From contig CAVPLC010000096.1 of the NCBI GenBank assembly GCA_963705835.1, positions 1 to 64,000 on the forward strand: 64,000 nt of DNA, in the 5' to 3' direction. Positions 15,885 through 23,997 of the stretch are shown here, piece by piece (within the stretch, counting starts at the first letter, position 1; every line of letters starts with the position of its first letter). Under the pieces are notes generated by a model. The model saw only the letters and a program-made list of their open reading frames with translations, searched no databases and was not told where the DNA came from. The position numbers were made by a program, and so were the translations under genes. The DNA comes from Palsa-504 sp963705835 (GTDB taxonomy: Bacteria > Actinomycetota > Actinomycetes > Streptosporangiales > Streptosporangiaceae).

Positions 15885-16325
15885 TCAGAAGTCCGGGGTG
15901 CGGTTCTCGTAGGGGGTGCTGAGGACCACGGTGGTGCGGGTCGAGACGCCGCCCAGGGTGCGGATCTGGTACAGGAGTTCCTCGAGGGCGACCGGAGACG
16001 GGACCCGTACTTTGAGGATGTAGTTCTCGTCGCCTGCGACGCTGTGGCAGGCCTCGATCGCCGTCAGGTGCTCCAGCCGCTGCGGAATGTCATCGGGAGC
16101 GGCGGCGTCGAACGGCTTGACGGATACGAAGGCCGTCAGCGGCAGGCCGACATCCTGCGGGTCGAACACCGCGGCGTAGCCCTTGATCACGCCCTCTTGC
16201 TCGAGCCTGCGCACCCGCTGGTGCACGGCCGACACCGAAAGCCCGGCTTGCTTGGCAAGTTCGGTGAAGCTCATCCGGCCGTTGCGGGCCAGCAGCGACA
16301 CGATCTTGCGGTCGATCTCCTCCAC
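15885..16325 (-). CDS. Lrp/AsnC-family transcriptional regulator
   Basis: 146 residues, standard for Lrp/AsnC. The N-terminal helix-turn-helix reads EIDRKIVSLLARNGRMSF and TELAKQAGLSVSAVHQRVRRLE; a linker leads to the RAM effector domain with AFVSVKP and HSVAGDENYILKVRV, where amino acids bind at the dimer interface. Start is a GTG at 16325. It is flanked by a perfect 12-bp inverted repeat, a good candidate for autoregulation. It is divergent from the PAC2-family gene. Confidence 0.9.
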   Translation of the reverse strand: MEEIDRKIVSLLARNGRMSFTELAKQAGLSVSAVHQRVRRLEQEGVIKGYAAVFDPQDVGLPLTAFVSVKPFDAAAPDDIPQRLEHLTAIEACHSVAGDENYILKVRVPSPVALEELLYQIRTLGGVSTRTTVVLSTPYENRTPDF

Positions 16326-16328
16326 GTG

Positions 16329-16405
16329 GTCACGTTAGCGCCCCGGGTTCACCCCGGAGACATAACGATGTAACGGAATGATTGCGGCCTTTACGCTAAC
16401 GTGAC
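16329..16405. promoter_or_regulatory. 12-bp inverted repeat spanning the Lrp/AsnC promoter
   Basis: GTCACGTTAGCG (16329-16340) and its exact reverse complement CGCTAACGTGAC (16394-16405) lie 53 bases apart, straddling the promoter region just before the GTG at 16325. Widely spaced sites that could be bridged by an octameric Lrp-type protein are expected for this family. The stretch between is AT-rich enough to hold the promoter. Confidence 0.55.
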
Positions 16406-16488
16406 ATCGCCGAGGCCCGGGCCCCGGCGGGCGCCGGCCGGGCACGACGCGGTCGGCAGCATCTGGCTCCCCGTGCCAGACTGTAGGG

Positions 16489-17418
16489 ATGCAGCGGAAC
16501 CCGGAAGAACTGTATGAACTAGGTCCCGCCGCGCCCGACATCGCGGACGCGCCGATGCTGAACTATCTCGAGGGCTTCATCGACGCGGGCAACGCGGGCC
16601 GCCTGCTCGCCGACCACCTGCTGCGGAACTTCGATCGCGAGACGGTCGCGCGGTTCGACGCCGACCGGCTCCTCGACTACCGTTCCCGGCGTCCGCTGAT
16701 GATCTACGACAACAGCCAGTGGGAAAGCTACGAAGCTCCCGAGCTGGCCCTTCATCAGCTCAGGGACGCCGGCGGGCGGCCCTTCCTGCTGCTGACCGGC
16801 CCGGAGCCCGATCATGAGTGGACGCTGTTCACCGAGGCCGTGATGAACGTGGTCGCGCATCTGGGGGCCGGGACGGCGGTCAGTTTCCTCGGCATCCCGG
16901 CCGGGATGCCGCACACCCGGCCGCTCGGGGTGATCGCGCACGGCACCCGCGAGGGCCTGATCAGCGGCCACCAGCGGCTGCCGAGCCGGATCCAGCTTCC
17001 GGGCAGCGCGCACGCCCTGCTCGAGCTGCGGCTGGGCGAGGCGGGCCGCGACGCCATGGGCTTCGCCGTGCAGGTGCCGCACTACCTGGCCCAGGCCGTC
17101 TATCCCCCGGCTGCCCTCGCCCTGCTCGGCTCGGTGACAAAGGCGACCGGCCTCGAGCTGCCCGACGCCGACCTGCGCGAGGCCGCGGAACGGACGAACG
17201 AGGCGATCGAACGCCAGGTGGCGGAGTCCTCGGAGGTCGCCGAGCTGGTCAGCGCGCTCGAGCAGCAGTACGACACCGCGGCGGAGAACCAGGACGGCGA
17301 GGCAGGCGGGGGCCTGCTGTCCGAGGGCGAATCCATACCGACGGCCGATGAGCTCGCGGCCCAGTTCGAGCGTTTCCTGGCCGAGAACCAGGGCCGCACG
17401 GACCCTCCGGACGCCTGA
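16489..17418 (+). CDS. PAC2-family protein
   Basis: 309 residues. PAC2 proteins are related to proteasome-assembly chaperones and in actinobacteria form a conserved soluble family. Recognisable blocks are MLNYLEGFIDAGNAG near the start, ARFDADRLLDYRSRRP, LLTGPEPDHEWTLFTEAV and SFLGIPAGMPHTRP. The C-terminus is a charged helical tail (about residues 230-309), usual for the family. It sits between an Lrp-type regulator and a convergent peptidase gene; no operon partner. The biochemical role is unproven. Confidence 0.85.
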   Translation: MQRNPEELYELGPAAPDIADAPMLNYLEGFIDAGNAGRLLADHLLRNFDRETVARFDADRLLDYRSRRPLMIYDNSQWESYEAPELALHQLRDAGGRPFLLLTGPEPDHEWTLFTEAVMNVVAHLGAGTAVSFLGIPAGMPHTRPLGVIAHGTREGLISGHQRLPSRIQLPGSAHALLELRLGEAGRDAMGFAVQVPHYLAQAVYPPAALALLGSVTKATGLELPDADLREAAERTNEAIERQVAESSEVAELVSALEQQYDTAAENQDGEAGGGLLSEGESIPTADELAAQFERFLAENQGRTDPPDA

Positions 17419-17422
17419 GTCC

Positions 17423-18523
17423 CTAGACGACGATCAGCTCGCGCGGGGTGTTGTTCAGCCGGTCGAAGCCGTCGGCGGTGCAGACCACGATGTCCTCGAT
17501 GCGCGCGCCGTGCGGACCCGGGTAGATCCCAGGCTCCACAGAGAACGCCATGCCCGGCTCGAGCACCTCGCCGTTGCCGGCCACGATGTACGGATCCTCG
17601 TGCGCCTCCAGCCCGATCCCGTGCCCGGTGCGGTGGAAGAACGCCTCGCCGTAGCCGGCCGCGGTGATCGGCTCGCGGGCGGCCGCGTCGACCGACTCGG
17701 CCGTCACGCCCGGCCGCACGGCGGCGCAGGCGGCCTCCTGGGCGTCGAACAGCACCTTGTAGTACGCGGTGAACTCCGCGGGCGGCTCGCCGATCGCGTA
17801 CGTGCGGGTGCTGTCCGAGCAGTACCCGGAGGGCATCGTGCCGCCGATGTCCACCACCACGGCCTCGCCCTCGCCGAGCACCCGGTCGGAGACCTCGTGG
17901 TGCGGGCTGGCGGCGTTCGGGCCCGAGCCCACGATCACGAAGTCGACGCTGGCGTGCCCCTCGGCCAGGATGGCCTCGGTGATCACCGAGCCCACCTCCC
18001 GCTCGGTCACCCCGGCCCGCAGCCAGCCGGGCACGCGGGCGTGCACGCGGTCGATGGCGGCGCCCGCCTCCCGGAGCGCCTCGACCTCGGCGGCGGTCTT
18101 CCTGATCCGCAGCGGGCGCAGCGCGCCGCTGGCCAGCGCCAGCCGGGCCGAGGGCAGCGCGTCGCGGAACCGCAGCACGAACAGGGCCCACATCCGGTCG
18201 GACAGGCCGACGGCCGAGACGTTCCCGAGCCTGCGCGCGACCATGCCGAACGGGTCGGCGGTCTCCCCCCAGGCGATCATCTCCAGGCCGAGCGATCCGG
18301 CCGGCGAGGCCTGCGCCGCGGGCAGTTCCAGCCGCGGCACGAACAGGGCCGGGTCGCCGTCCGCGGGAACCGCCAGGCAGGTCAGCCGCTCCAGCTGCTT
18401 GGCGTCGTAGCCGGTGACGTAGCGCAGGTCGGGGCCGGGGGTCAGCAGCACGGCGTCGAGCCCGGCCGCGCGCACCGAATCGCGCACCAGCCCGAGCCGC
18501 TGCGCGGGATACAGAGCAGTCAC
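17423..18523 (-). CDS. M24 family Xaa-Pro aminopeptidase/dipeptidase
   Basis: 366 residues. The N-terminal creatinase-like domain (LDAVLLTPGPDLRYVTGYDA) precedes the pita-bread metallopeptidase domain. The five metal ligands are all visible: Asp in VVVDIGG, Asp in CSDSTRTY, His in HRTGHGIGLEAHEDP, Glu in FSVEPGIY and Glu in RIEDIVV. It should cleave Xaa-Pro bonds in the cytosol using two Mn or Co ions. The GTG start at 18523 overlaps the stop of the exonuclease gene by four bases (GTGA), so both are expressed together. Confidence 0.92.
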   Translation of the reverse strand: MTALYPAQRLGLVRDSVRAAGLDAVLLTPGPDLRYVTGYDAKQLERLTCLAVPADGDPALFVPRLELPAAQASPAGSLGLEMIAWGETADPFGMVARRLGNVSAVGLSDRMWALFVLRFRDALPSARLALASGALRPLRIRKTAAEVEALREAGAAIDRVHARVPGWLRAGVTEREVGSVITEAILAEGHASVDFVIVGSGPNAASPHHEVSDRVLGEGEAVVVDIGGTMPSGYCSDSTRTYAIGEPPAEFTAYYKVLFDAQEAACAAVRPGVTAESVDAAAREPITAAGYGEAFFHRTGHGIGLEAHEDPYIVAGNGEVLEPGMAFSVEPGIYPGPHGARIEDIVVCTADGFDRLNNTPRELIVV

Positions 18524-19428
18524 GAGATAGACGTTACCGTGGCGACGAAACGGGTCAGCGAGGACCCGAGTCCATACCGCTGGCCGAGATCCTCGAGCCG
18601 GCCAAGATCGGGCACGGTCGGCAGCTTCCCGTCCACCGGGGGCAGCGGGGCGTCGTCGACGACCCGCACCACCGACAGCGCGATGTCCAGGTAGTCCCGG
18701 GACCGCTCGAGCTTTTCCCTGCTGCCGCGCGGGAACCCGCCGTGCCCGGCGTCCAGGGCCGTGGTGATGCCCTCGATGCTGCCGAACGTCCTGATCAGCG
18801 CGGCCGCGGTCTTCTCCCCCACGCCGGGGATGCCGGGCAGCCCGTCGCTCGGGTCGCCGCGCAGGGCCGCGAAGTCGGCGTAGGCGCGTCCGGGGATGTC
18901 GTACTTGGCCTGCACCGCGGCCTCGTCGATCACGTCCATGTTGAGCAACCCGCGCAGCGTGTACAGGATGCTGATGCCACGGGCGTCGTCGACGAGCTGG
19001 AACAGGTCCCGGTCGCCGGTCACCACCTCGACCGGGTCCGTGGAGCGCGCCGCCAGGGTGGCGATCACGTCGTCGGCCTCGAACCCCCGCTGCCCGGCCA
19101 CGGCGAGCCCGGCCGCGTGCAGCACGTCCTCGATCACCGGGACCTGCACGGCGAGCGCGGGCGGCGTCTCTTCCGACGCGCCGTCGGGGGCCAGCCGGTG
19201 CGCCTTGTACGAGGGAACAGCCGCGACGCGGAAGGCCGGCCGCCAGTCCGCGTCCCAGCACGCGATCAGCCGCACGGGATGCCGGGCCCGCACCAGCCTG
19301 CTGATCATGTCGAGCAGTCCGCGCACCGCGTTCACCGGCGTGCCGTCCGGCGCCCGGACCGTCTCCGGGACCCCGAAGAACGCCCGGAAGTACAGCGACG
19401 CGGTGTCCAGCAGCATGAGGGAGCCCAC
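18520..19428 (-). CDS. 5'-3' exonuclease (flap-type, PIN fold)
   Basis: 302 residues. This is a stand-alone homologue of the 5' nuclease domain of DNA polymerase I. Acidic metal-binding motifs are present: LLDTASLYFRAFFG at the start, GFEADDVIATLA and TGDRDLFQLV in the middle, then the DNA-binding helix-hairpin-helix GIPGVGEKTAAALI. It likely removes 5' flaps or RNA primers. Start is GTG 19428; ATG 19416 is an alternative. The downstream peptidase gene overlaps its stop. A strong hairpin separates it from the Rieske gene upstream. Confidence 0.9.
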   Translation of the reverse strand: MGSLMLLDTASLYFRAFFGVPETVRAPDGTPVNAVRGLLDMISRLVRARHPVRLIACWDADWRPAFRVAAVPSYKAHRLAPDGASEETPPALAVQVPVIEDVLHAAGLAVAGQRGFEADDVIATLAARSTDPVEVVTGDRDLFQLVDDARGISILYTLRGLLNMDVIDEAAVQAKYDIPGRAYADFAALRGDPSDGLPGIPGVGEKTAAALIRTFGSIEGITTALDAGHGGFPRGSREKLERSRDYLDIALSVVRVVDDAPLPPVDGKLPTVPDLGRLEDLGQRYGLGSSLTRFVATVTSIS

Positions 19429-19456
19429 CCGGCCATCCTGCCACTCCAGGGGGGTT

Positions 19457-19478
19457 AGGGGGGACGGAAGTCCCCCCT
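19457..19478. terminator. Hairpin terminator between Rieske and exonuclease genes
   Basis: AGGGGGGAC and GTCCCCCCT pair perfectly around a GGAA loop. It lies just after the Rieske stop (minus strand) and before the exonuclease start. There is no U-run, as is common for GC-rich actinobacterial terminators. Confidence 0.6.
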
Positions 19479-19495
19479 GGCTAGCACGGCCCGGC

Positions 19496-20041
19496 TCAGG
19501 TGAGGACGACCATCCCGTCGACGATCTTGACCTGCTTCTCGGGCAGCGGGGTGGGGGCCGGGCCTGCGACCACGGCGCCGCTGGTGATGGTGAACCTGCT
19601 GCCGTGGCAGGGGCAGTTGATCGTGCCGCCGGTCACCTGGTTCAGGATGCAGCCCACGTGCGTGCATACCGCGCTGAACGCCCGGTACCGGCCGCGCGCG
19701 GGCTGGGTCACCACGACCCGCGCCGCGGTGAAGATCATGCCGCCGCCGACCGGGATCTCGCGCGCCGCGCCGAGCACGGTGCCGGTGACCGTGGCGCGCC
19801 CGCGTTTCTTGGCCGGCGTGCTGCCGCCCTGGGTCGCCATGGACGAGGGCGCTGTCGACGGGGCCATGGCCATGCTGGACGGCGCCGGGCCGTCTTGCGG
19901 CACCACCCCCGCTTCGTCCGCGCCGTACGGAACGGCCGCCGTGCTGCAGCCCGCCAGTGCGCCGCCCACCCCCGCCAGGCCGACCCCCAGCAGCAGTCCG
20001 CGCCTCGTCGGGCGCGGCTCATCCCGGGGTTGTGTGCTCAC
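19496..20041 (-). CDS. Tat-exported Rieske (2Fe-2S) lipoprotein
   Basis: 181 residues from GTG 20041. The N-terminus has a twin-arginine signal (PTRRGLLLGVGLAG) ending in a lipobox LAGC, so the protein is exported folded and anchored at the outer face of the membrane. A Ser/Ala/Met-rich linker follows. The C-terminal Rieske domain has both cluster motifs, CTHVGC and CPCHGS, with the family Gly/Pro-rich end. It is presumably an electron-transfer protein; the partner is not in the window. Single transcription unit ended by the hairpin at 19457. Confidence 0.9.
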   Translation of the reverse strand: MSTQPRDEPRPTRRGLLLGVGLAGVGGALAGCSTAAVPYGADEAGVVPQDGPAPSSMAMAPSTAPSSMATQGGSTPAKKRGRATVTGTVLGAAREIPVGGGMIFTAARVVVTQPARGRYRAFSAVCTHVGCILNQVTGGTINCPCHGSRFTITSGAVVAGPAPTPLPEKQVKIVDGMVVLT

Positions 20042-20147
20042 GACCTTCCCTTCGTCAGTGGAAACCCCGCCACCACATGTGTACGGGACCCCGGTCCCGC
20101 ACGCGCGGTGACCGGGGTCCCGGTAAGAGTCTGGTAATGCTCCGGTC

Positions 20148-21260
20148 TCAGTTGGTGTTCGGCACGCCGGGCGCGAAGTCCTGCCACAGGATCGGGTAGA
20201 ACTCCGTGCTCCGCGAGACCGCGGGCGCGGTGTCCGTCACGTAGGCGGCCAGCAGCGCCATACCCCACACGACCTGCCCGGCGGGGGTGCCGGCCCGGTT
20301 TCCCGGCTCGGCCACTTCCTGCTGCCCCATGAACTGGTAGGTGGAGGGGTTGAAGATGAGCTCGAACAGGTAGCTGTCGTTCGACCAGGCGACCGCGGTG
20401 CCGGTCCGGCCCGCGTAGTCGGTCACATGCGGCACGACCGACATGCCGGGAAGCTGGGCCAGGACCCGGAACATGGCCGATTCCAAGGCCCCGGGCAGCA
20501 CGCCCAGGTACTCCAGGATGTCGCTGATGGCCAGGTACTCGCGGGTGGCGCTGCTCAGGGTCAGCCAGCGCGGGTGAAGTGCCTGGTAGTGCGCGTTCAG
20601 GTAGGCCAGCAGGGCGGATGGGCTGGTCGGCAGCGTCTTCAGGCCGTCGTACGTGCTGGCGGGCGGCGACCAGCTCGTGGGGAGGATGGTCGCGCTGCAG
20701 CTCGTCGGGGTGGGCGTGGGCTTGCCCGTACTCGTGCTTGCCTTCAGTGGCGGCCCGGATGATGGCCGCGGGTGCAGAGCCTCGCCGGGCAGCAGCCCGA
20801 ACTGCAGCCTGCCCAGCGGCCCGCAGGCGTTCTGGCTCTCGATAGCACCGGCCTTGGTGCCGTCGACCGACTGCCAGGTCTTCACGACGGCCGGTTCGGT
20901 GGACGGGAGGCCGTCCGCGAGGATCACGTTTCCCGGCCCGGTCACCTCGGTGTAGATGTACTGACCCGGACCCGCGACCGGCTGGGTCAGCGCGGTCGCG
21001 GCGGCTCGCTGCAGTATCTGAGCCGCGTCGGCGGGCGGCGCGAGCGAGCCGCCGAACGGGATGCCCAGCCCGACCACTAGCGCCGCGGCGGTCACCACGG
21101 TCAGGGCCCCTGTCCAGGCCAGCCTGACCGGTGTGATCCGCGGCCCGCGACGCCGCGCGCCGGCCGCTGCCGTCACCCTGGCCCGCGCCTCGGCGAGCCG
21201 GTCCGGCGACGGCGGCGGGACCACCGCGCAGAATTCCTCGACTAGCTTCATCTCATTCAT
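20148..21260 (-). CDS. CU044_5270-family membrane-anchored protein, sigma-factor partner
   Basis: 370 residues. An N-terminal cytosolic part of about 40 residues (EEFCAVVPPPSPDRLAEARARV) is followed by one membrane helix and a large extracytoplasmic domain with DAAQILQRAAATA and QYIYTEV, typical of the CU044_5270 family. Its ATG (21260) overlaps the ECF sigma gene by eight bases, with GAGGA upstream. This position is where anti-sigma factors sit; the family is commonly paired with ECF41-like or related sigmas. A regulatory role is inferred, not shown. A Thr/Pro/Ser-rich linker lies at about residues 185-210. Confidence 0.75.
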   Translation of the reverse strand: MNEMKLVEEFCAVVPPPSPDRLAEARARVTAAAGARRRGPRITPVRLAWTGALTVVTAAALVVGLGIPFGGSLAPPADAAQILQRAAATALTQPVAGPGQYIYTEVTGPGNVILADGLPSTEPAVVKTWQSVDGTKAGAIESQNACGPLGRLQFGLLPGEALHPRPSSGPPLKASTSTGKPTPTPTSCSATILPTSWSPPASTYDGLKTLPTSPSALLAYLNAHYQALHPRWLTLSSATREYLAISDILEYLGVLPGALESAMFRVLAQLPGMSVVPHVTDYAGRTGTAVAWSNDSYLFELIFNPSTYQFMGQQEVAEPGNRAGTPAGQVVWGMALLAAYVTDTAPAVSRSTEFYPILWQDFAPGVPNTN

Positions 21261-21897
21261 CGCCTGAATCCTCTTCTGTGGCAACCGGGTTGACCCCGCC
21301 GAGTGCCTTGCGTACCTTGCGCCTGGCCCGGGCCAGCCGCGACGACACGGTCCCGACCGGCAGGCCCAGGGCCCTGGCCGTCTCGGCGTAGCCGAGCCCG
21401 CTGGCGACCAGCAGCAGCACGTCACGGTCGGCCGTGGCCAGCGCCGCCAGGGCGGCCGCCAGTTCCTTCCGCGCCGCTTGCGCCGCCACCCGGTCGGTGA
21501 CCTGATCGGCGACCGGTTCGGCCGAACCGGCGGCCGGATCGATCCCGGTCCTCGCGATCGCGCGCAGGAACCGGACCTCGCCGCGGCGCCTGCGGCCGAT
21601 CAGGTTGGTGGCGATGCCGAACAGCCACGGCCGGGCGTCCGGCCAGCTGGTGTCGTAGCGGTCCCGCTGGGCGAAGGCGAGCAGGAAGGTCTCCGCGACC
21701 AGGTCGTCGGCTGCGTCGGGGCCGAGGCGGCGGGCGGCGTAGCGGTGGATCGCGGGCGCATGGCGGTCGAAGATGCCGGCGAAGCGTTCGGGGATGGCGA
21801 TGGAATCCGATATCAGGACGGCGTCAGCCACTGCCCGTTCGGAAAAATCCTGCTTTTGATCTTGATCTTCGTGCGTGCGCTGGACCGATTGGCTCAA
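21253..21897 (-). CDS. ECF-family RNA polymerase sigma factor
   Basis: 214 residues from TTG 21897, which has GGAGG six bases upstream. Region 2 reads FAGIFDRHAPAIHRYAARRLG and DDLVAETFLLAFAQRDRYD; region 4 has LATADRDVLLLVASGLGYAETARALGLPVGTVSSRLARAR (landmarks only). A TATAGA -10-like sequence lies near 21925. The downstream membrane gene overlaps by eight bases. Stimulus and target promoter are unknown. The open frame continues upstream into a different gene, but the ribosome site fixes the start. Confidence 0.88.
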   Translation of the reverse strand: MSQSVQRTHEDQDQKQDFSERAVADAVLISDSIAIPERFAGIFDRHAPAIHRYAARRLGPDAADDLVAETFLLAFAQRDRYDTSWPDARPWLFGIATNLIGRRRRGEVRFLRAIARTGIDPAAGSAEPVADQVTDRVAAQAARKELAAALAALATADRDVLLLVASGLGYAETARALGLPVGTVSSRLARARRKVRKALGGVNPVATEEDSGDE

Positions 21898-21920
21898 CTC
21901 GGGCCTCCGGCGTTGGGGTT

Positions 21921-22185
21921 CTATACCCCTTCTTGCCCGGCGGCCTGTTCCTTGCTCTCGGCCCAGCGCGCGACCAGCGCCAGGACCCGCCCCGACGCGT
22001 CCGGCAGGCTCAGGCCGCGGCCCACGGCCACCCCGACCAGGTAGGCGGTGAGCGGGGCGGCCGGCCGGTCTACCCCGTGAGCCGCCTCGCGGGCCAGGTC
22101 GAGCACGGTACCTGGTGTCCGCGACGCCCGGATCGAGGCCGAGCTCGGCGCAGATCGCGGCGGTCCACTGCTCCAGGATGTTCAT
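21921..22185 (-). CDS. DUF6457 small protein, interrupted by a frameshift
   Basis: Starts at ATG 22185 as MNILEQWTAAICAELGLDPG and continues, after a one-base shift at about 22107-22113, with VLDLAREAAHGVDRPAAP and LTAYLVGVAVGRG, the two halves of the small DUF6457 family (about 88 residues). The two halves align in the usual order and distance, so an indel in the assembly is as likely as real decay. Function unknown; members often sit near molybdenum-cofactor genes, and mobA and moaA are close by here. Confidence 0.65.
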
Positions 22186-22268
22186 GTCCTCAGCGTAGAG
22201 TCCCGCATCAGGGCAGCAGGCCGCCGTCGACGCGCAGCCTCCTTACCGGTGAAGATATCGTCGAAAGC

Positions 22269-23363
22269 GTGACGGGAACTGACCGGCACGAGCACGGCCC
22301 GGCGCCCGGCGCGGATGCGCGCTGGCTGTCCGGCGCGCTCGCGCTGATCCTGGCCTTCATGGCCGGCGAGGTGGTGGCGGGCCTGACCGCGCACTCGCTC
22401 GCGCTGATCTCCGACGCCGCGCACATGCTGACCGACGCCGCGTCCGTCGCGCTGGTCCTGATCACCGCGCGGCTGGCCGCCCGGCCGCCGGCCGGCGGGT
22501 ACACCTACGGGCTGAAGCGCGCCGAGATCCTGTCCGCCCAGGCCAACGGGATCACGCTGGTCCTGCTCGCGGCCTGGCTCGCCTACTCGGCCATCCGCCG
22601 CCTGGTGACGCCGCCGGCCGTGACCGGCGGGACGGTGCTGGCCGTCGCGCTGGTGGGCGTGGCCGTGAACCTCGCCGCGACGCTGATGATCGCCCGGGCT
22701 GGCCGCCCCGGGCACGCCGACACGCCCGCCCGACATGGTGAAACCGGGGATCCACCTGGTTCTAGCCAGGTGGAACCGGGATTCCACCTTGTAAGCGGCC
22801 AACCGCGGAGCCTCAACCGGAGCCTCAACCTGGCGGGGGCGTTCAGGCACATCCTCACCGACCTGTACGCGTTCATCGCCACCGCGGTGGCGGGAGTGAT
22901 CATCATCGTGACCGGGTTCGCCCGGGCCGACGCGATCGCCACCCTGGTCGTGGTGGCGCTGATGGTGTACGCGGGCTACGGGCTGATCAGGGACTCCGGG
23001 CGGATCTTCCTCGAGGCCGCGCCCGCTGGCCTGTCGCCCGCGGCCGTGGGCGCGGCCATGGCTGGCCGGCCGGACGTCTGCGAGGTCCACGACCTGCACA
23101 TCTGGGAGATCACCTCGGGGATGCCCGCCGCCTCCGCGCACGTGCTGGTCACGCCCGGCGTGGACTGCCACGCGGTGCGCGCCGACCTGGAGGCGTTCCT
23201 GAGCAGCCAGTACGGCATCAGCCACGCGACCCTTCAGGTCGACCACGCCACGATGCGGGCCGGGAACGCGAACGGCTCGGCCCCGCAGGCTCCTGGCATT
23301 ACGACCGACGCGTCGCACTGCGAGGACGCGCATGGCCCCGTGTACCGTCCCGGCGACGCCTAG
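22269..23363 (+). CDS. CDF-family cation efflux protein (zinc/cobalt)
   Basis: 364 residues from GTG 22269. Six membrane helices, with metal-site signatures ALISDAAHMLTDAASVAL (helix 2, Asp/His) and RHILTDLYAFIATAV (helix 5), the CzcD-like exporter pattern. The C-terminal cytosolic domain has DLHIWEITSGMP, usual for CDF dimers. Between helices 4 and 5 there is an unusual insert of about 35 residues (HGETGDPPGSSQVEPGF and on) encoded by palindromic repeats. It ends convergent with mobA, the stops overlapping by three bases. Confidence 0.9.
   Translation: MTGTDRHEHGPAPGADARWLSGALALILAFMAGEVVAGLTAHSLALISDAAHMLTDAASVALVLITARLAARPPAGGYTYGLKRAEILSAQANGITLVLLAAWLAYSAIRRLVTPPAVTGGTVLAVALVGVAVNLAATLMIARAGRPGHADTPARHGETGDPPGSSQVEPGFHLVSGQPRSLNRSLNLAGAFRHILTDLYAFIATAVAGVIIIVTGFARADAIATLVVVALMVYAGYGLIRDSGRIFLEAAPAGLSPAAVGAAMAGRPDVCEVHDLHIWEITSGMPAASAHVLVTPGVDCHAVRADLEAFLSSQYGISHATLQVDHATMRAGNANGSAPQAPGITTDASHCEDAHGPVYRPGDA
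22737..22789 (+). repeat. Palindromic repeat inserted in CDF coding sequence
   Basis: GGTGAAACCGGGGATCCACC (22737-22756) recurs as GGTGGAACCGGGATTCCACC (22770-22789); each copy is itself a near-palindrome. Between them CCACCTGG and CCAGGTGG (22752-22759 and 22766-22773) form an eight-base stem. The nested repeat keeps the reading frame and encodes a loop absent from most CDF proteins, so it looks like a short in-frame palindromic insertion. Confidence 0.6.
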
Positions 23364-23983
23364 CCGTTCCCCGGGTTCCAGCCGCGCGCCCGGTCCAGGT
23401 CCTCGGGGGTGTCGCAGTCCAGCCAGGCCGGTGGCTCGCCGGGTCCGGGCGCCAGGCTCACCGGGACGGGTCTGAGCGGGCCGAGCAGGCCGCGCATCGA
23501 GGTGCCTTCGTAGGCGGCCGCGGCGTTACGGAGGGTCTCGGTCCGCCAGACGCCGGCCAGCCACTGCGGCCGTCCGGCGTCGTCGACCAGGATCGCGCCG
23601 CGGCGTCCCTCGGCCGCCGCCCGCAGCGCGCCGAGGTGAGCCCCCCGCAGGAACGGCAGGTCGGCGGCGAGCACAGCCATCCAGGCCGGCGACGCTTCGG
23701 CCAGCCCGCGCCGCAGCGCCGACACCGGCCCGGCGCCCGGCGGCTGCTCGCTGACGAAGGCCACGCCGCCCATCCCGGGCCGCTCCGGCCCGACCACGAT
23801 GACCTGGCCGGCTCCCGCGGCGGTCCCGGCCGCGACGACCGAGCCGAGCAGCGTGCTCCCCCCGACCATCAGGCCGGGCTTGTCCCGGCCGCCGAGCCTG
23901 CTCCCCCGTCCGCCCGCAAGAATTATTATTCCGAACGGTCCTGGGTGTGTGCCTTCATGACCCGCCTCCGCTGCCCGCGGCAT
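23360..23983 (-). CDS. mobA: Molybdenum cofactor guanylyltransferase MobA
   Basis: 207 residues. It adds GMP to molybdopterin. The nucleotide-binding signature IILAGGRGSRLGGRDKP is at residues 19-35, followed by GSTLLGSVV, VVGPERPG and the metal-binding AVLAADLPFL. Start is an ATG at 23983, 14 bases after the moaA stop, so the two are probably one operon. Its stop overlaps the convergent CDF gene. Together they suggest molybdoenzymes with the bis-MGD form of the cofactor, such as a formate dehydrogenase, which would also fit the selenocysteine genes elsewhere in the window. Confidence 0.9.
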   Translation of the reverse strand: MPRAAEAGHEGTHPGPFGIIILAGGRGSRLGGRDKPGLMVGGSTLLGSVVAAGTAAGAGQVIVVGPERPGMGGVAFVSEQPPGAGPVSALRRGLAEASPAWMAVLAADLPFLRGAHLGALRAAAEGRRGAILVDDAGRPQWLAGVWRTETLRNAAAAYEGTSMRGLLGPLRPVPVSLAPGPGEPPAWLDCDTPEDLDRARGWNPGNG

Positions 23984-23997
23984 CGCCTGTCCGCTGG

